The translations under genes were made by a program, and so were the position numbers. 32,888 bases of DNA from a virus. Below the pieces are notes generated by a model, which did not search any database, was not told the origin of the DNA, and was given only the letters and a program-made list of their open reading frames with translations. The stretch is from positions 1 through 32,888 of IMG/VR virus record IMGVR_UViG_3300034418_005493; one strand, given 5' to 3'. Shown in pieces: positions 1-7,650 of this stretch (position 1 is the stretch's first letter; the number at the start of each line of letters is the position of its first letter).

Positions 1-1833
1 CCAGGTACTTCAGGTCAAGTATTATCTTCTACAGCAACAGGTACTGACTGGGTATCGCTGTCTGAAATATCAGGTGTAGATGGCACAGGTACTACAAACT
101 ATGTAGCTAAGTGGTCGGATACAGATACTATAACAGATTCTGTTATTTATGATGATGGTACAAACGTAGGAATTGGAACTACTAACCCCTTAGAGTTGTT
201 TCACGTGCATCAAGGTAACAGCGGTGGAAGTGCGAACATTGCTGCTGATGAAATTCTCGTTGAGGGCGATGGAGATACAGGTATTACAATATCTTCACCG
301 TCTTCAAATATTGGTACTCTCGCATTTGGAGATGAAAGTGTTTCTTTAAGGGGAGCTTTAAGATATGACCATAGCGATGACAGCATGATCTTTAGGGTGT
401 CAAGCGCTGAAAAAATGCGTATTACTTCCACCGGTAACGTCGGGATTGGGACTACTAGTCCTACTGAAAAGTTAGAGGTTTCGGGCAATATACTTATTGA
501 CTCAATAGGACAAGAATTACAGTTTTCAAATCACAGTGTAGGGGCTTACCGAGATGGAAGTAATAGATTGATGATTAGTGGCTATGGAGGTATACGTTTT
601 CAAGCAGAAGCCGTAGGTGGTATGGAAAACCAAGCTACAAGAATGGTTATTAACCCCTCAGGTAACGTTGGTATAGGAGTTAATAGTCCTAGTTCTAAGC
701 TTCACGTTAATTCAGGTGCAGAAAATACAGTTGCATTATTTGAATCTGCAGACGCAAGATCAAGAATTGTTTTGAAAGACAATTCAGGTGAAGGTCAATT
801 AAATGCATTAGGTGACAATATTACATTTGCTACTAGTAGTTCTGCCACAGAAAGAATGCGTATAACTTCTAACGGCAACGTCGGGATTGGAACTACTAGC
901 CCTAATGCTGCGTTACAAATAAATGGAGGAACTTCCAATAATAGTAATCGTTCAAATGTTGCTTTATTTACAGGTAATAACGCGGGCGGTTTAGTGGATG
1001 CTTTAGGTCTCATTAATGGCGCTACTGCAACATTTGGTAATGCTGTTGCTTTAAACTTTCATAATGCTTCTAGTTATTCGCCAACTGGTGCAATTCGTGT
1101 TTATCAAGTTTCTAGTGGTACTATAACTGACGCGTCAATGCGTTTTTATACTTACCAAGGTGGCTTGACAGAAAAAATGCGTATAACACCTGCTGGAAAC
1201 ATTGGTATTGGAACTGATAGTCCTGTGAATAAATTAAATGTAAATGGGGATATAGGGTACATTGGTGTTATTGGTCAAGGAAGTATTTATGGAAACACAG
1301 GTAATAGTTCTTATGCTAATATGCAGTTATATAATCCTTCAACTGGATATTCTACTTTTAACAATCAATCATACGGGTATTATTTTCAAACAGCCGGAAG
1401 TACTAAGGTAACTATTCTCAATAACGGCGATGTCGGGATTGGAACGACTAGTCCAAATTACAAACTTGAAGTTAATGGCGGTGCACGAGCTGGAGGTGTA
1501 GTTACTTACTCAAAAAACTATGGCTCGTTAAACACGACTGGTAACGCTGTAGCAGGGTTAACAACTTCGTTTAACGGCGCTTCTGCAGGATTTACTTTTA
1601 CATGTTTTGGACACGGAGGATATCAAAAAGTAGTTTATAGTTGTTATAACGTATCTGGAACATGGAATACTATTAAAGTTATAGACGAAGGAACAAATGC
1701 TTTTGATGTTGAAGCTTCAGCTAACGCTACAACTATTACATTTACATTTAAATCAACATCAGGCACAAAATCCTACACACCTAGAGTAACAGTAGAAGCA
1801 ACAGGGAGCGCAATAAATTCAACTTACGCATAA
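1..1833 (+). CDS. Tail fibre protein with GNVGIGTTSP repeats, 5' end missing
   Basis: The reading frame is open from base 1, so the gene begins left of the window; a TTG at 196 lies in mid-repeat and is not a credible start. The visible part (611 residues) opens with a linker ending in GTDWV, also seen near the start of the next gene (GVDWV), so the two are paralogues. Six copies of a GNVGIGTTSP-type repeat follow, most preceded by an (E)RMRIT segment and followed by a KLxV strand; such repeats build trimeric beta-rich phage fibre shafts. The C-terminal ~130 residues (from about nt 1450) are a different beta-rich domain with CFGHGGYQKV and TPRVTVEATG, without an S74 chaperone. It probably acts in host adsorption. 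The receptor is unknown. Confidence 0.85.
   Translation, partial: PGTSGQVLSSTATGTDWVSLSEISGVDGTGTTNYVAKWSDTDTITDSVIYDDGTNVGIGTTNPLELFHVHQGNSGGSANIAADEILVEGDGDTGITISSPSSNIGTLAFGDESVSLRGALRYDHSDDSMIFRVSSAEKMRITSTGNVGIGTTSPTEKLEVSGNILIDSIGQELQFSNHSVGAYRDGSNRLMISGYGGIRFQAEAVGGMENQATRMVINPSGNVGIGVNSPSSKLHVNSGAENTVALFESADARSRIVLKDNSGEGQLNALGDNITFATSSSATERMRITSNGNVGIGTTSPNAALQINGGTSNNSNRSNVALFTGNNAGGLVDALGLINGATATFGNAVALNFHNASSYSPTGAIRVYQVSSGTITDASMRFYTYQGGLTEKMRITPAGNIGIGTDSPVNKLNVNGDIGYIGVIGQGSIYGNTGNSSYANMQLYNPSTGYSTFNNQSYGYYFQTAGSTKVTILNNGDVGIGTTSPNYKLEVNGGARAGGVVTYSKNYGSLNTTGNAVAGLTTSFNGASAGFTFTCFGHGGYQKVVYSCYNVSGTWNTIKVIDEGTNAFDVEASANATTITFTFKSTSGTKSYTPRVTVEATGSAINSTYA
163..1455 (+). repeat. 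Six GNVGIGTTSP-type coding repeats in fibre gene 1
   Basis: Copies of the 27-nt core start at 163, 436, 664, 877, 1198 and 1429. The best-conserved form begins AACGTCGGGATTGG and ends ACTACTAGTCCT. The copy at 436-462 is identical over 27 nt to one in the next gene at 2296-2322. Spacing is 213-321 nt. They are coding repeats in a fibre shaft, not CRISPR or integration sites. Confidence 0.9.
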
Positions 1834-1836
1834 GAT

Positions 1837-4800
1837 ATGGCAATTAAAAAAATAAATACTGATTTACAAATTGAAGCTGGATTATTAGACGGCGATGGAA
1901 ATTCAGGTACAGCTAATCAAATACTGATTTCAACTGGCACCGGCGTTGACTGGGTTGACGGCTCAGGGTCGGGTATAATTGGTGGTCCTTACTTGCCACT
2001 TTCAGCTGGATCAAGTTATCCTTTGACAGATACTTTATACGGAACAAAAGCAACTTTTGGAGATACCAATATTGACGTAGCTACGGTAACAATTGAAGGA
2101 GGGCTAGCAGGTATTTTAGATATTTGGAGAAATGGAACAAACGCAAGTTATCAAGCAATAAGATTTAGAGATGACACAAACGCTAATACAGAAGCAAGTA
2201 TAGGATGGGGTTCTAATCAATTAAGATTAAACGGAACGAGTACTATTGTTGCAACAACTGGAGGCAGCGAAAGAATCCGTATTGATTCATCGGGCAACGT
2301 CGGGATTGGGACTACTAGTCCTTCACAAAAACTTGAGGTAGCTGGAAAGTTGTTAGTAGATAACGGAAACTTAGGAAGTATTGCGGGTGATACTATTTAC
2401 CATGCAGAAATAACCGGACAAAGACACCATTTAGATTTTAAAGAAGTTCGCACTGCAAATGGCTCGGATTGGCCTAATACCACTTATAAGCTTCAAATGC
2501 GAGTTGATTCTACAAATCATCAATCTATTGATTTTGTAAGTGACGCAAACGCTCAAGAGCACATTGATATATATACAAATAATCAAGTTTTTAATACTAG
2601 GTTTGACGCTAACGGCAACGTAGGGATCGGCACGACGGCACCTTTAGAGCCTCTGTCTGTATTTGCAGGTACTAATGAAAGCGTTTATGATGTTTTAGGT
2701 GTTTACAATTCCGTAACTGGAACAAGCGCTGTTGGCAAAGGAGCTGCTATAAGAATAGGCAAAGATGTTGATGGCGATTACTCCACAAAAATAGCTACAA
2801 TATACGAAGGTAATAATCCTAGTTTTTTACAACCTGCAATGGCTTTTTTTACAATGCGCGACACGTATTTAAAAGGCAGCGAAGTAGAAAGAATGCGTAT
2901 TACTTCAGGCGGTAACGTCGGGATCGGTACGGATAGTCCTAGTAGTTTACTACATATTAAAGGAGCAGACCCTATATTAACAATACAAGATACTTCTACT
3001 AGCACAACAAATGCAAGTTCTACTTTGCGTTTAGGAGAGTCAGGAGCTGGAGGAGTATTAGACGTTTATTGGGATATAAAACAAGCGTCGGATAGTCTTA
3101 ATACTCATTTAGAAATAAATCACAGCTCTAACGGAAATCGTTTTACAATACTTGACAGTGGTAACGTCGGGATCGGGACTACTAGTCCTAGTGCTAAGTT
3201 GCAGGTAGCGGGCACTGTAAGATACAATACACAGTTAAGTACTTCTAATTACTCGGGTCAAAAAGCTTTTATAGGTATTTCATCAGGTCAAGGCGCTCAA
3301 AAGTTTAAAATTTACAAAAATACAAATACATCTGACGGGTACGCAAGATTTAAAATAGACAGAGCCTTTGATTATGGTAATAATGAACAAATGGTTCAAG
3401 AAGCTATATTTCAAAGAAGGAATACAATTAAAAACTTTGTGTTTAAGTATGATGGAGATATAGCTACTCCAGATGACGTTTATTTAGAGGTATATGAATT
3501 AAGTAATGATCAAGTAGAAATATGGTTATGCGTTGATGATTATGCTCAACCTGTAGTTGAAGTTATATCAAATCCAGGTACATCTGAGATATTTACATCT
3601 CCATCAGCTGGAACACCCACTGGTACTTTAATTTATTCATCAAACCCTGATACTGAAACCCCTAATTGGAATAGTCATCAAGGCGTGATAACCGCTACAA
3701 CGTTTTTAGGTGACCTAAACGGTACAATAAACACAACAACTACAGGTGTAACTCAAACAGCTGGTAATAACTCTACGTTAATAGCAACAACTGCTTATGC
3801 AGATGCAGCAGCAGCAGCGGTAGATCCTTCAGGGGTTTATCTACCCCTTATTGGTGGTACTATGACTGGAGACTTGCTAATGGATGGTAAAGCAGGAGTT
3901 GGAAATGTTATTGGTCTTGCGACGGGAACTTCTTCTAATGCTATGTCTTTAAAGTTATATACTTACAACAATATAGACCCAGGCGGAGGATTAGGTACGA
4001 GTACTGGCAATATGATTCAAGCTGATTTAGGTTCAAATTTAGTTTTAAGACAGACAGCAAATGACGGTGATATTACATTTCAATCAGACGATGGAGCTGG
4101 CGGAATAGCTACATATTTAACTTTAGACGGAAGCAGTACTGACGCTTATTTTTCAAACCCAGGTAACGTCGGGATCGGAGTGACTAGTCCTGGAGCTAGG
4201 CTTGATGTTGCAGGTAACGGAAACGCAATACAGATAAGAAGGTCTAATGGATTTGCTTCTATAAAAGCACATTCTGACAATGGAGGTAATTTAGTTTTAG
4301 ATTCTTTATCAACAGCGGGAGCTGTTTTTCTAAACCATTACGTTAATAGACCTGTTTATATTGCTAGTGGAGGCGGCAACGTTGGTATCGGAACGACTAG
4401 TCCTGTCAGAAAGTTAACTGTTAATGGTAGCGCTAATGTATTTGACAGTTTGCTTATTAATTCTAACACACCTACAACTGGCACAACTACTGATGCAGAG
4501 CTAGTGATTCAAGCCAAAGGAAATCAAGCGGGAACAATAAGATCAAGTCAATGGTATTTTCAGACAATTCCTGATAGTATATATGGTAATTCAGCTTTTA
4601 GAATAGCTAAGAATTACGATGGAGGCGCTACAAGTGAGTTTATGCGCATAACCTCAGCAGGAAACGTCGGGATTGGGACTACAAGTTCTGATTACAAATT
4701 AGAAGTAAATGGCTCTTTAGGTGTTTCAAGAACAGACGGAATTGTTTTTGCTGGAAGCGCCGGCGCGGGCACTGGAAGTAAAATACTTTCAAATACATCT

Positions 4801-6849
4801 AATGATTTAATTTTTAGTACTGCTTTAACATCTATACCATATACCACAACTGAAAGAGTTCGTATTTTAAACAACGGCAACGTTGGGATCGGAACTACTT
4901 CACCAAGTGCTAAACTTGAAGTTAAAGATGGCTCTATAAGGCTAAATAATACTTCATCATATCCTTCAACAAATAAAATTACGGCAACTTGGAACGGCGA
5001 TACAAGTCCACCAATGGGTTCTATAGGGTGGGAACAAAATCCCGGGTTTATTGGGTCTGAATGGAGTCATTACAAGCAAACATCCCCTTACACTCAGGCT
5101 AGAATAAGGCTAATTGGTGATGCTAGTTCCGGCGGAATGTTTGTAAATCTTAATGGTTCAGATGTTTTTACAATCCAAACCTCATCAGGAAACGTCGGAA
5201 TTGGAACTACTAGTCCTAGTCAAAAACTTAGTGTTAGTGGAGACGCAACATTTACAGGTAGAATATACACGAACACTGGAGGGCTTGCTTCTGTAGGTAT
5301 ATTAGGAAAAGCTAAGACAGACGGATGGGCTGCTAGATATGACTCTAATAACGCAAATTTTTCTGGATTTTATTTCGATTCAGGTAACGATGCTAGTCTA
5401 ATTTTAAGAGATGACGCTGGTGGTGCAAATGTATATTTACAATCTGATTCTACTTCATACATAAATGGAGGTAATGTAGGAATTGGAACCATTAATCCTA
5501 GCACTACGTTAGAAGTTGTTGATACTTTTTCTGTACAAAGAACATCAAACGACAATGAAGGTTTCTATGTAACAGTTAGTGGTACTGATGCTAATGGAAT
5601 TGTAGAAACTTTTTACCAAGAAGATAGTGCCTCTAATTATGGCTATAGAAAAAGATATGATGGAAGTACTAACCTATACCAAGAGTTTATACATAACAAT
5701 AGTGCTACAGGAACAGAGGTATATAGAGTAGATAGAGGTACTAAAAATACGAGTATAGCAAACGGCAACGTTGGCATTGGGACTACCAGTCCTAGTTATA
5801 AATTAGATGTTGATGGTGAGGTTAGAGTTGGAGATAACCAAAAGCTAAAACTATGGGACAATGCATTTAGCGCAATTATAACTCCTTTAGACGCTCATTT
5901 AGCACTAACAACAACTAGAGCGCAAGATAATATATATTTTGATCCTGGCAACTCTACCAAAGTGGTTATGGAAGCTGGAGGTAACGTCGGGATTGGGACG
6001 ACTAGTCCTAATGCAAGACTACAAGTTAATAGCGGTGGAAGTGGTAACATTTCTAGTTTTCAAAGCAGTGCTACAGCTGTAGGCGAATATGCTGGAATAA
6101 CATTACACACTCAAACAAACAGTGGCGCCGATTGGTATGGTTCTGAAATAAGAAGTATTAACACACAAGGTACACCTAGCTCTTTAAATCCACGTCTTGG
6201 ATTTTTTACTCAAGATGATAATACGTATCTACCTGCAAATAGAACTGAAAAATTATCTATTTTAGGAAGCGGCAACGTCGGGATCGGGACGACAAGTCCT
6301 AGTTCTAAATTACACGTAAAAGATACGTCGCTGTCTGGAACACTTGCGTATTTCGAAGCTAGCGCTAGCGCTCAAGGAACTACAAATGTAAGAGTTGATT
6401 GTTTACAATATGGAATCGGTATAGCTTTTTTTAGAGATGGATCTGTTGGAGGTGGAGCTTGTTCTTTTAGAAATGATTCAGGGACACAAGTTGGTAGTAT
6501 AACTATAGGAACATCTAGCACATCTTATAATACAATTTCAGATTATAGATTAAAAGAAAACTTAATATCAATAACAGATGGTATTAATAGATTAAAACAA
6601 CTCAAACCAAAAAGGTTTAACTTTATAGGTGAAACACAAATCGTAGACGGATTTGTCGCGCATGAGGCTAAAGAAGTTGTTCCAGAATCTGTTACTGGAG
6701 AAAAAGATGGAGTTTTACCAAATGGAGACCCTGTTTATCAAGGTATAGATCAATCAAAAATAGTACCTTTATTAACAGCTGCTCTTCAAGAGGCTATAGC
6801 AAAAATAGAAGATTTAGAAAATAGAATACAAACATTAGAAAACAAATAA
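1837..6849 (+). CDS. Giant tail fibre/tailspike with C-terminal S74 intramolecular chaperone
   Basis: A 1670-residue protein starting three bases after the first fibre gene stops. The N-terminal ~60 residues hold GVDWVDGSGSG and YLPLSAG, typical of phage fibre attachment regions. The rest carries 13 GNVGIGTTSP-type repeats, with a long non-repeat block between those at 3163 and 4165. The C-terminus (residues 1568-1670) is a Peptidase_S74 domain: SDYRLKEN at the cleavage point, then KPKRFNF, DGFVAHEAKEVVPE, and a final coiled coil. In this family the domain trimerises and folds the fibre, then cuts itself off before the Ser. It is probably the main receptor-binding fibre, encoded next to a paralogue lacking the chaperone. 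Fibre identity is firm; host target is unknown. Confidence 0.92.
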   Translation: MAIKKINTDLQIEAGLLDGDGNSGTANQILISTGTGVDWVDGSGSGIIGGPYLPLSAGSSYPLTDTLYGTKATFGDTNIDVATVTIEGGLAGILDIWRNGTNASYQAIRFRDDTNANTEASIGWGSNQLRLNGTSTIVATTGGSERIRIDSSGNVGIGTTSPSQKLEVAGKLLVDNGNLGSIAGDTIYHAEITGQRHHLDFKEVRTANGSDWPNTTYKLQMRVDSTNHQSIDFVSDANAQEHIDIYTNNQVFNTRFDANGNVGIGTTAPLEPLSVFAGTNESVYDVLGVYNSVTGTSAVGKGAAIRIGKDVDGDYSTKIATIYEGNNPSFLQPAMAFFTMRDTYLKGSEVERMRITSGGNVGIGTDSPSSLLHIKGADPILTIQDTSTSTTNASSTLRLGESGAGGVLDVYWDIKQASDSLNTHLEINHSSNGNRFTILDSGNVGIGTTSPSAKLQVAGTVRYNTQLSTSNYSGQKAFIGISSGQGAQKFKIYKNTNTSDGYARFKIDRAFDYGNNEQMVQEAIFQRRNTIKNFVFKYDGDIATPDDVYLEVYELSNDQVEIWLCVDDYAQPVVEVISNPGTSEIFTSPSAGTPTGTLIYSSNPDTETPNWNSHQGVITATTFLGDLNGTINTTTTGVTQTAGNNSTLIATTAYADAAAAAVDPSGVYLPLIGGTMTGDLLMDGKAGVGNVIGLATGTSSNAMSLKLYTYNNIDPGGGLGTSTGNMIQADLGSNLVLRQTANDGDITFQSDDGAGGIATYLTLDGSSTDAYFSNPGNVGIGVTSPGARLDVAGNGNAIQIRRSNGFASIKAHSDNGGNLVLDSLSTAGAVFLNHYVNRPVYIASGGGNVGIGTTSPVRKLTVNGSANVFDSLLINSNTPTTGTTTDAELVIQAKGNQAGTIRSSQWYFQTIPDSIYGNSAFRIAKNYDGGATSEFMRITSAGNVGIGTTSSDYKLEVNGSLGVSRTDGIVFAGSAGAGTGSKILSNTSNDLIFSTALTSIPYTTTERVRILNNGNVGIGTTSPSAKLEVKDGSIRLNNTSSYPSTNKITATWNGDTSPPMGSIGWEQNPGFIGSEWSHYKQTSPYTQARIRLIGDASSGGMFVNLNGSDVFTIQTSSGNVGIGTTSPSQKLSVSGDATFTGRIYTNTGGLASVGILGKAKTDGWAARYDSNNANFSGFYFDSGNDASLILRDDAGGANVYLQSDSTSYINGGNVGIGTINPSTTLEVVDTFSVQRTSNDNEGFYVTVSGTDANGIVETFYQEDSASNYGYRKRYDGSTNLYQEFIHNNSATGTEVYRVDRGTKNTSIANGNVGIGTTSPSYKLDVDGEVRVGDNQKLKLWDNAFSAIITPLDAHLALTTTRAQDNIYFDPGNSTKVVMEAGGNVGIGTTSPNARLQVNSGGSGNISSFQSSATAVGEYAGITLHTQTNSGADWYGSEIRSINTQGTPSSLNPRLGFFTQDDNTYLPANRTEKLSILGSGNVGIGTTSPSSKLHVKDTSLSGTLAYFEASASAQGTTNVRVDCLQYGIGIAFFRDGSVGGGACSFRNDSGTQVGSITIGTSSTSYNTISDYRLKENLISITDGINRLKQLKPKRFNFIGETQIVDGFVAHEAKEVVPESVTGEKDGVLPNGDPVYQGIDQSKIVPLLTAALQEAIAKIEDLENRIQTLENK
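2296..6300 (+). repeat. Thirteen GNVGIGTTSP-type coding repeats in fibre gene 2
   Basis: 27-nt cores start at 2296, 2617, 2914, 3163, 4165, 4378, 4663, 4879, 5191, 5473, 5767, 5983 and 6274. Many keep GTC for Val and GGG for Gly, codons otherwise uncommon here, so conservation extends to DNA and not only protein. Some copies contain GGACT-ACT-AGTCC, a short inverted repeat. Spacing is mostly 210-320 nt, with one gap of about 1 kb after 3163. Confidence 0.9.
3238..3888 (+). other. Non-repeat block inside fibre 2 with an internal fibre-start-like module
   Basis: The usual repeat spacing is broken here. The first part encodes a beta-rich domain (AFIGISSG, ARFKIDRAFDYG, VYLEVYELSND, VEIWLCVDDYAQP). 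It is followed by TTTTGVTQTAGNNSTLIATT, an Ala-rich stretch (AYADAAAAAVD) and YLPLIGGTMTGDLLM, a phrase common near the start or joints of phage tail fibres. It resembles YLPLSAG near the N-terminus of the same protein, so fibre 2 may be a fusion of two fibres or an internal duplication. Boundaries are approximate. Confidence 0.55.
6538..6846 (+). other. Peptidase_S74 chaperone domain and predicted self-cleavage site
   Basis: The TCA codon at 6538-6540 encodes Ser1568 of SDYRLK, matching the S-D-x-R-x-K cleavage signature of endosialidase-type C-terminal chaperones, where the peptide bond before Ser is cut after trimer folding. The released piece would be 103 residues, ending in a heptad-like helix (LQEAIAKIEDLENRIQTLE). 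Confidence 0.85.
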
Positions 6850-6870
6850 AAACAAACAAAAACAAAAATT

Positions 6871-7242
6871 ATGATAACTTACGATTGGAATTGTAAAACA
6901 GTAGACGTACACCCTCAAGAAGAAGGTGAAACAGATGTAGTGTATAACGTGCATTGGATTGTAACAGGTGTATCAGATCAACTTGATGCGCAAGGTAATC
7001 CTTATTCAGCAACAAACATCGGAACTCAAGTAGTGCCTTTAGACCCTGAAACACCTTTTATACCTTTTGACGAACTAACTAATGAAATAGTTGTTGGTTG
7101 GACAAAAGATGCAATGGGTGAAGAGCAGGTTCAGAGTATTGAAGACAGTATAGCTTCTCAAATAGCTGAGCTAGAAAACCCTACGTCTATAACTATGACA
7201 ATAGGTGAACAACCTGAGCCACCAGTGACAATAGAGGAATAA
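6871..7242 (+). CDS. Conserved small protein downstream of fibres, function unknown
   Basis: A 123-residue acidic protein. The ATG follows an A-rich leader (AAAAATTATG) 21 bases after the fibre 2 stop. The N-terminal half looks like a small beta fold (YDWNCKTVDVHPQ, TDVVYNVHWIVTGV, YSATNIGTQVVPL); the C-terminal half has an amphipathic helix (EEQVQSIEDSIASQIAELE) and an acidic, Pro-rich tail. Similar short proteins beginning with a Y-W strand and containing a V-x-W strand are, as I recall, frequent beside fibre genes in marine phages and are annotated only as domains of unknown function. A fibre accessory or virion role is a guess from position. No enzyme motif is seen. Confidence 0.7.
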   Translation: MITYDWNCKTVDVHPQEEGETDVVYNVHWIVTGVSDQLDAQGNPYSATNIGTQVVPLDPETPFIPFDELTNEIVVGWTKDAMGEEQVQSIEDSIASQIAELENPTSITMTIGEQPEPPVTIEE

Positions 7243-7258
7243 GTAAATATTTCTTTTT

Positions 7259-7276
7259 ACAAGTGATGATATAAAC
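7259..7276 (+). promoter_or_regulatory. ACAAGTGAT intergenic motif, copy 1
   Basis: ACAAGTGATGATATAAAC lies in the 86-base gap between 7242 and 7329, one of the largest gaps in the window. Close matches occur in three other gaps (11331, 21572, 28980). It may be a phage promoter or processing element; the role is inferred only from recurrence. Nothing else clear is in this gap apart from a weak 4-bp GCAC/GTGC stem. Confidence 0.3.
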
Positions 7277-7328
7277 ATACCTGGCACGGGAAAGTGCATA
7301 ACCAAAATTAACATAATACCAAAACCAA

Positions 7329-7619
7329 ATGACTTTTTTTTACGAGACTACTTCTTGGAGTAGTCAACAACAACCAGATGAAAACCGTTTAAAATTGTGG
7401 AAGCATATTGCTGATAAAAAAAACTGGCGTATAGTGCAACTACCAAACGGTTATTACCAAACAGAATATCAAGACATTCGAAATGAAAACGAATGGAAAG
7501 ATGTTACAAGGCGTGAAACAATTGAAGCGGCTGAAACATCTATTGATAAGACTGTTGAACACTACAATAAGAAAGTTGAATTTATCAACGGACCAAAGGT
7601 AGTTAAAACCTTTAAATAA
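7329..7619 (+). CDS. Small hypothetical protein
   Basis: A 96-residue protein rich in charged and aromatic residues. It starts at ATG after AAAACCAA and begins MTFFYETTSWSSQQQPDENR. The middle (LWKHIADKKNWRIVQLPNGYYQTEYQD) looks like a helix followed by strands; the end is a helix (TIEAAETSIDKTVEHYNKK) and a strand (KVVKTFK). It has no signal peptide, membrane segment or catalytic motif. It sits alone between the fibre cluster and groEL, preceded by an 86-base gap that carries a possible regulatory motif, so it may be the first gene of the transcript that includes the chaperonins. I do not recognise the family. Confidence 0.65.
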   Translation: MTFFYETTSWSSQQQPDENRLKLWKHIADKKNWRIVQLPNGYYQTEYQDIRNENEWKDVTRRETIEAAETSIDKTVEHYNKKVEFINGPKVVKTFK

Positions 7620-7636
7620 ACCAACCATTTAAATAA

Positions 7637-7650
7637 AATTTAATTAAATT
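7637..7650 (+). promoter_or_regulatory. A/T leader without Shine-Dalgarno before groEL
   Basis: The 14 bases directly before the groEL ATG form a perfect A/T palindrome (AATTTAATTAAATT). Near-identical leaders (TTAATTAAATG) precede the genes at 22423 and 32595. This fits Bacteroidetes-type initiation that does not use a GGAGG site. Base composition alone makes A/T palindromes likely, so only the recurrence is notable. Confidence 0.4.

Noticed and set aside
210-1013. Minus-strand openings in the fibres with a repeated LGLVVPIPTLP peptide
   Set aside because: The peptide is the antisense of the GNVGIGTTSP repeat; these are shadows of a repetitive coding strand. The same applies to 2778-3005 and 5370-5555.
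196-1833. TTG at 196 as a start for the first fibre gene
   Set aside because: The frame is open to base 1 with typical fibre linker and a repeat upstream, so the gene is truncated by the window rather than starting here.
163-6300. Regular repeats as a CRISPR array
   Set aside because: The repeats are in frame, 210-320 nt apart, and encode a known fibre motif.
7286-7302. Possible hairpin GCAC-GGGAAA-GTGC
   Set aside because: Only four base pairs; too weak to call a structure.
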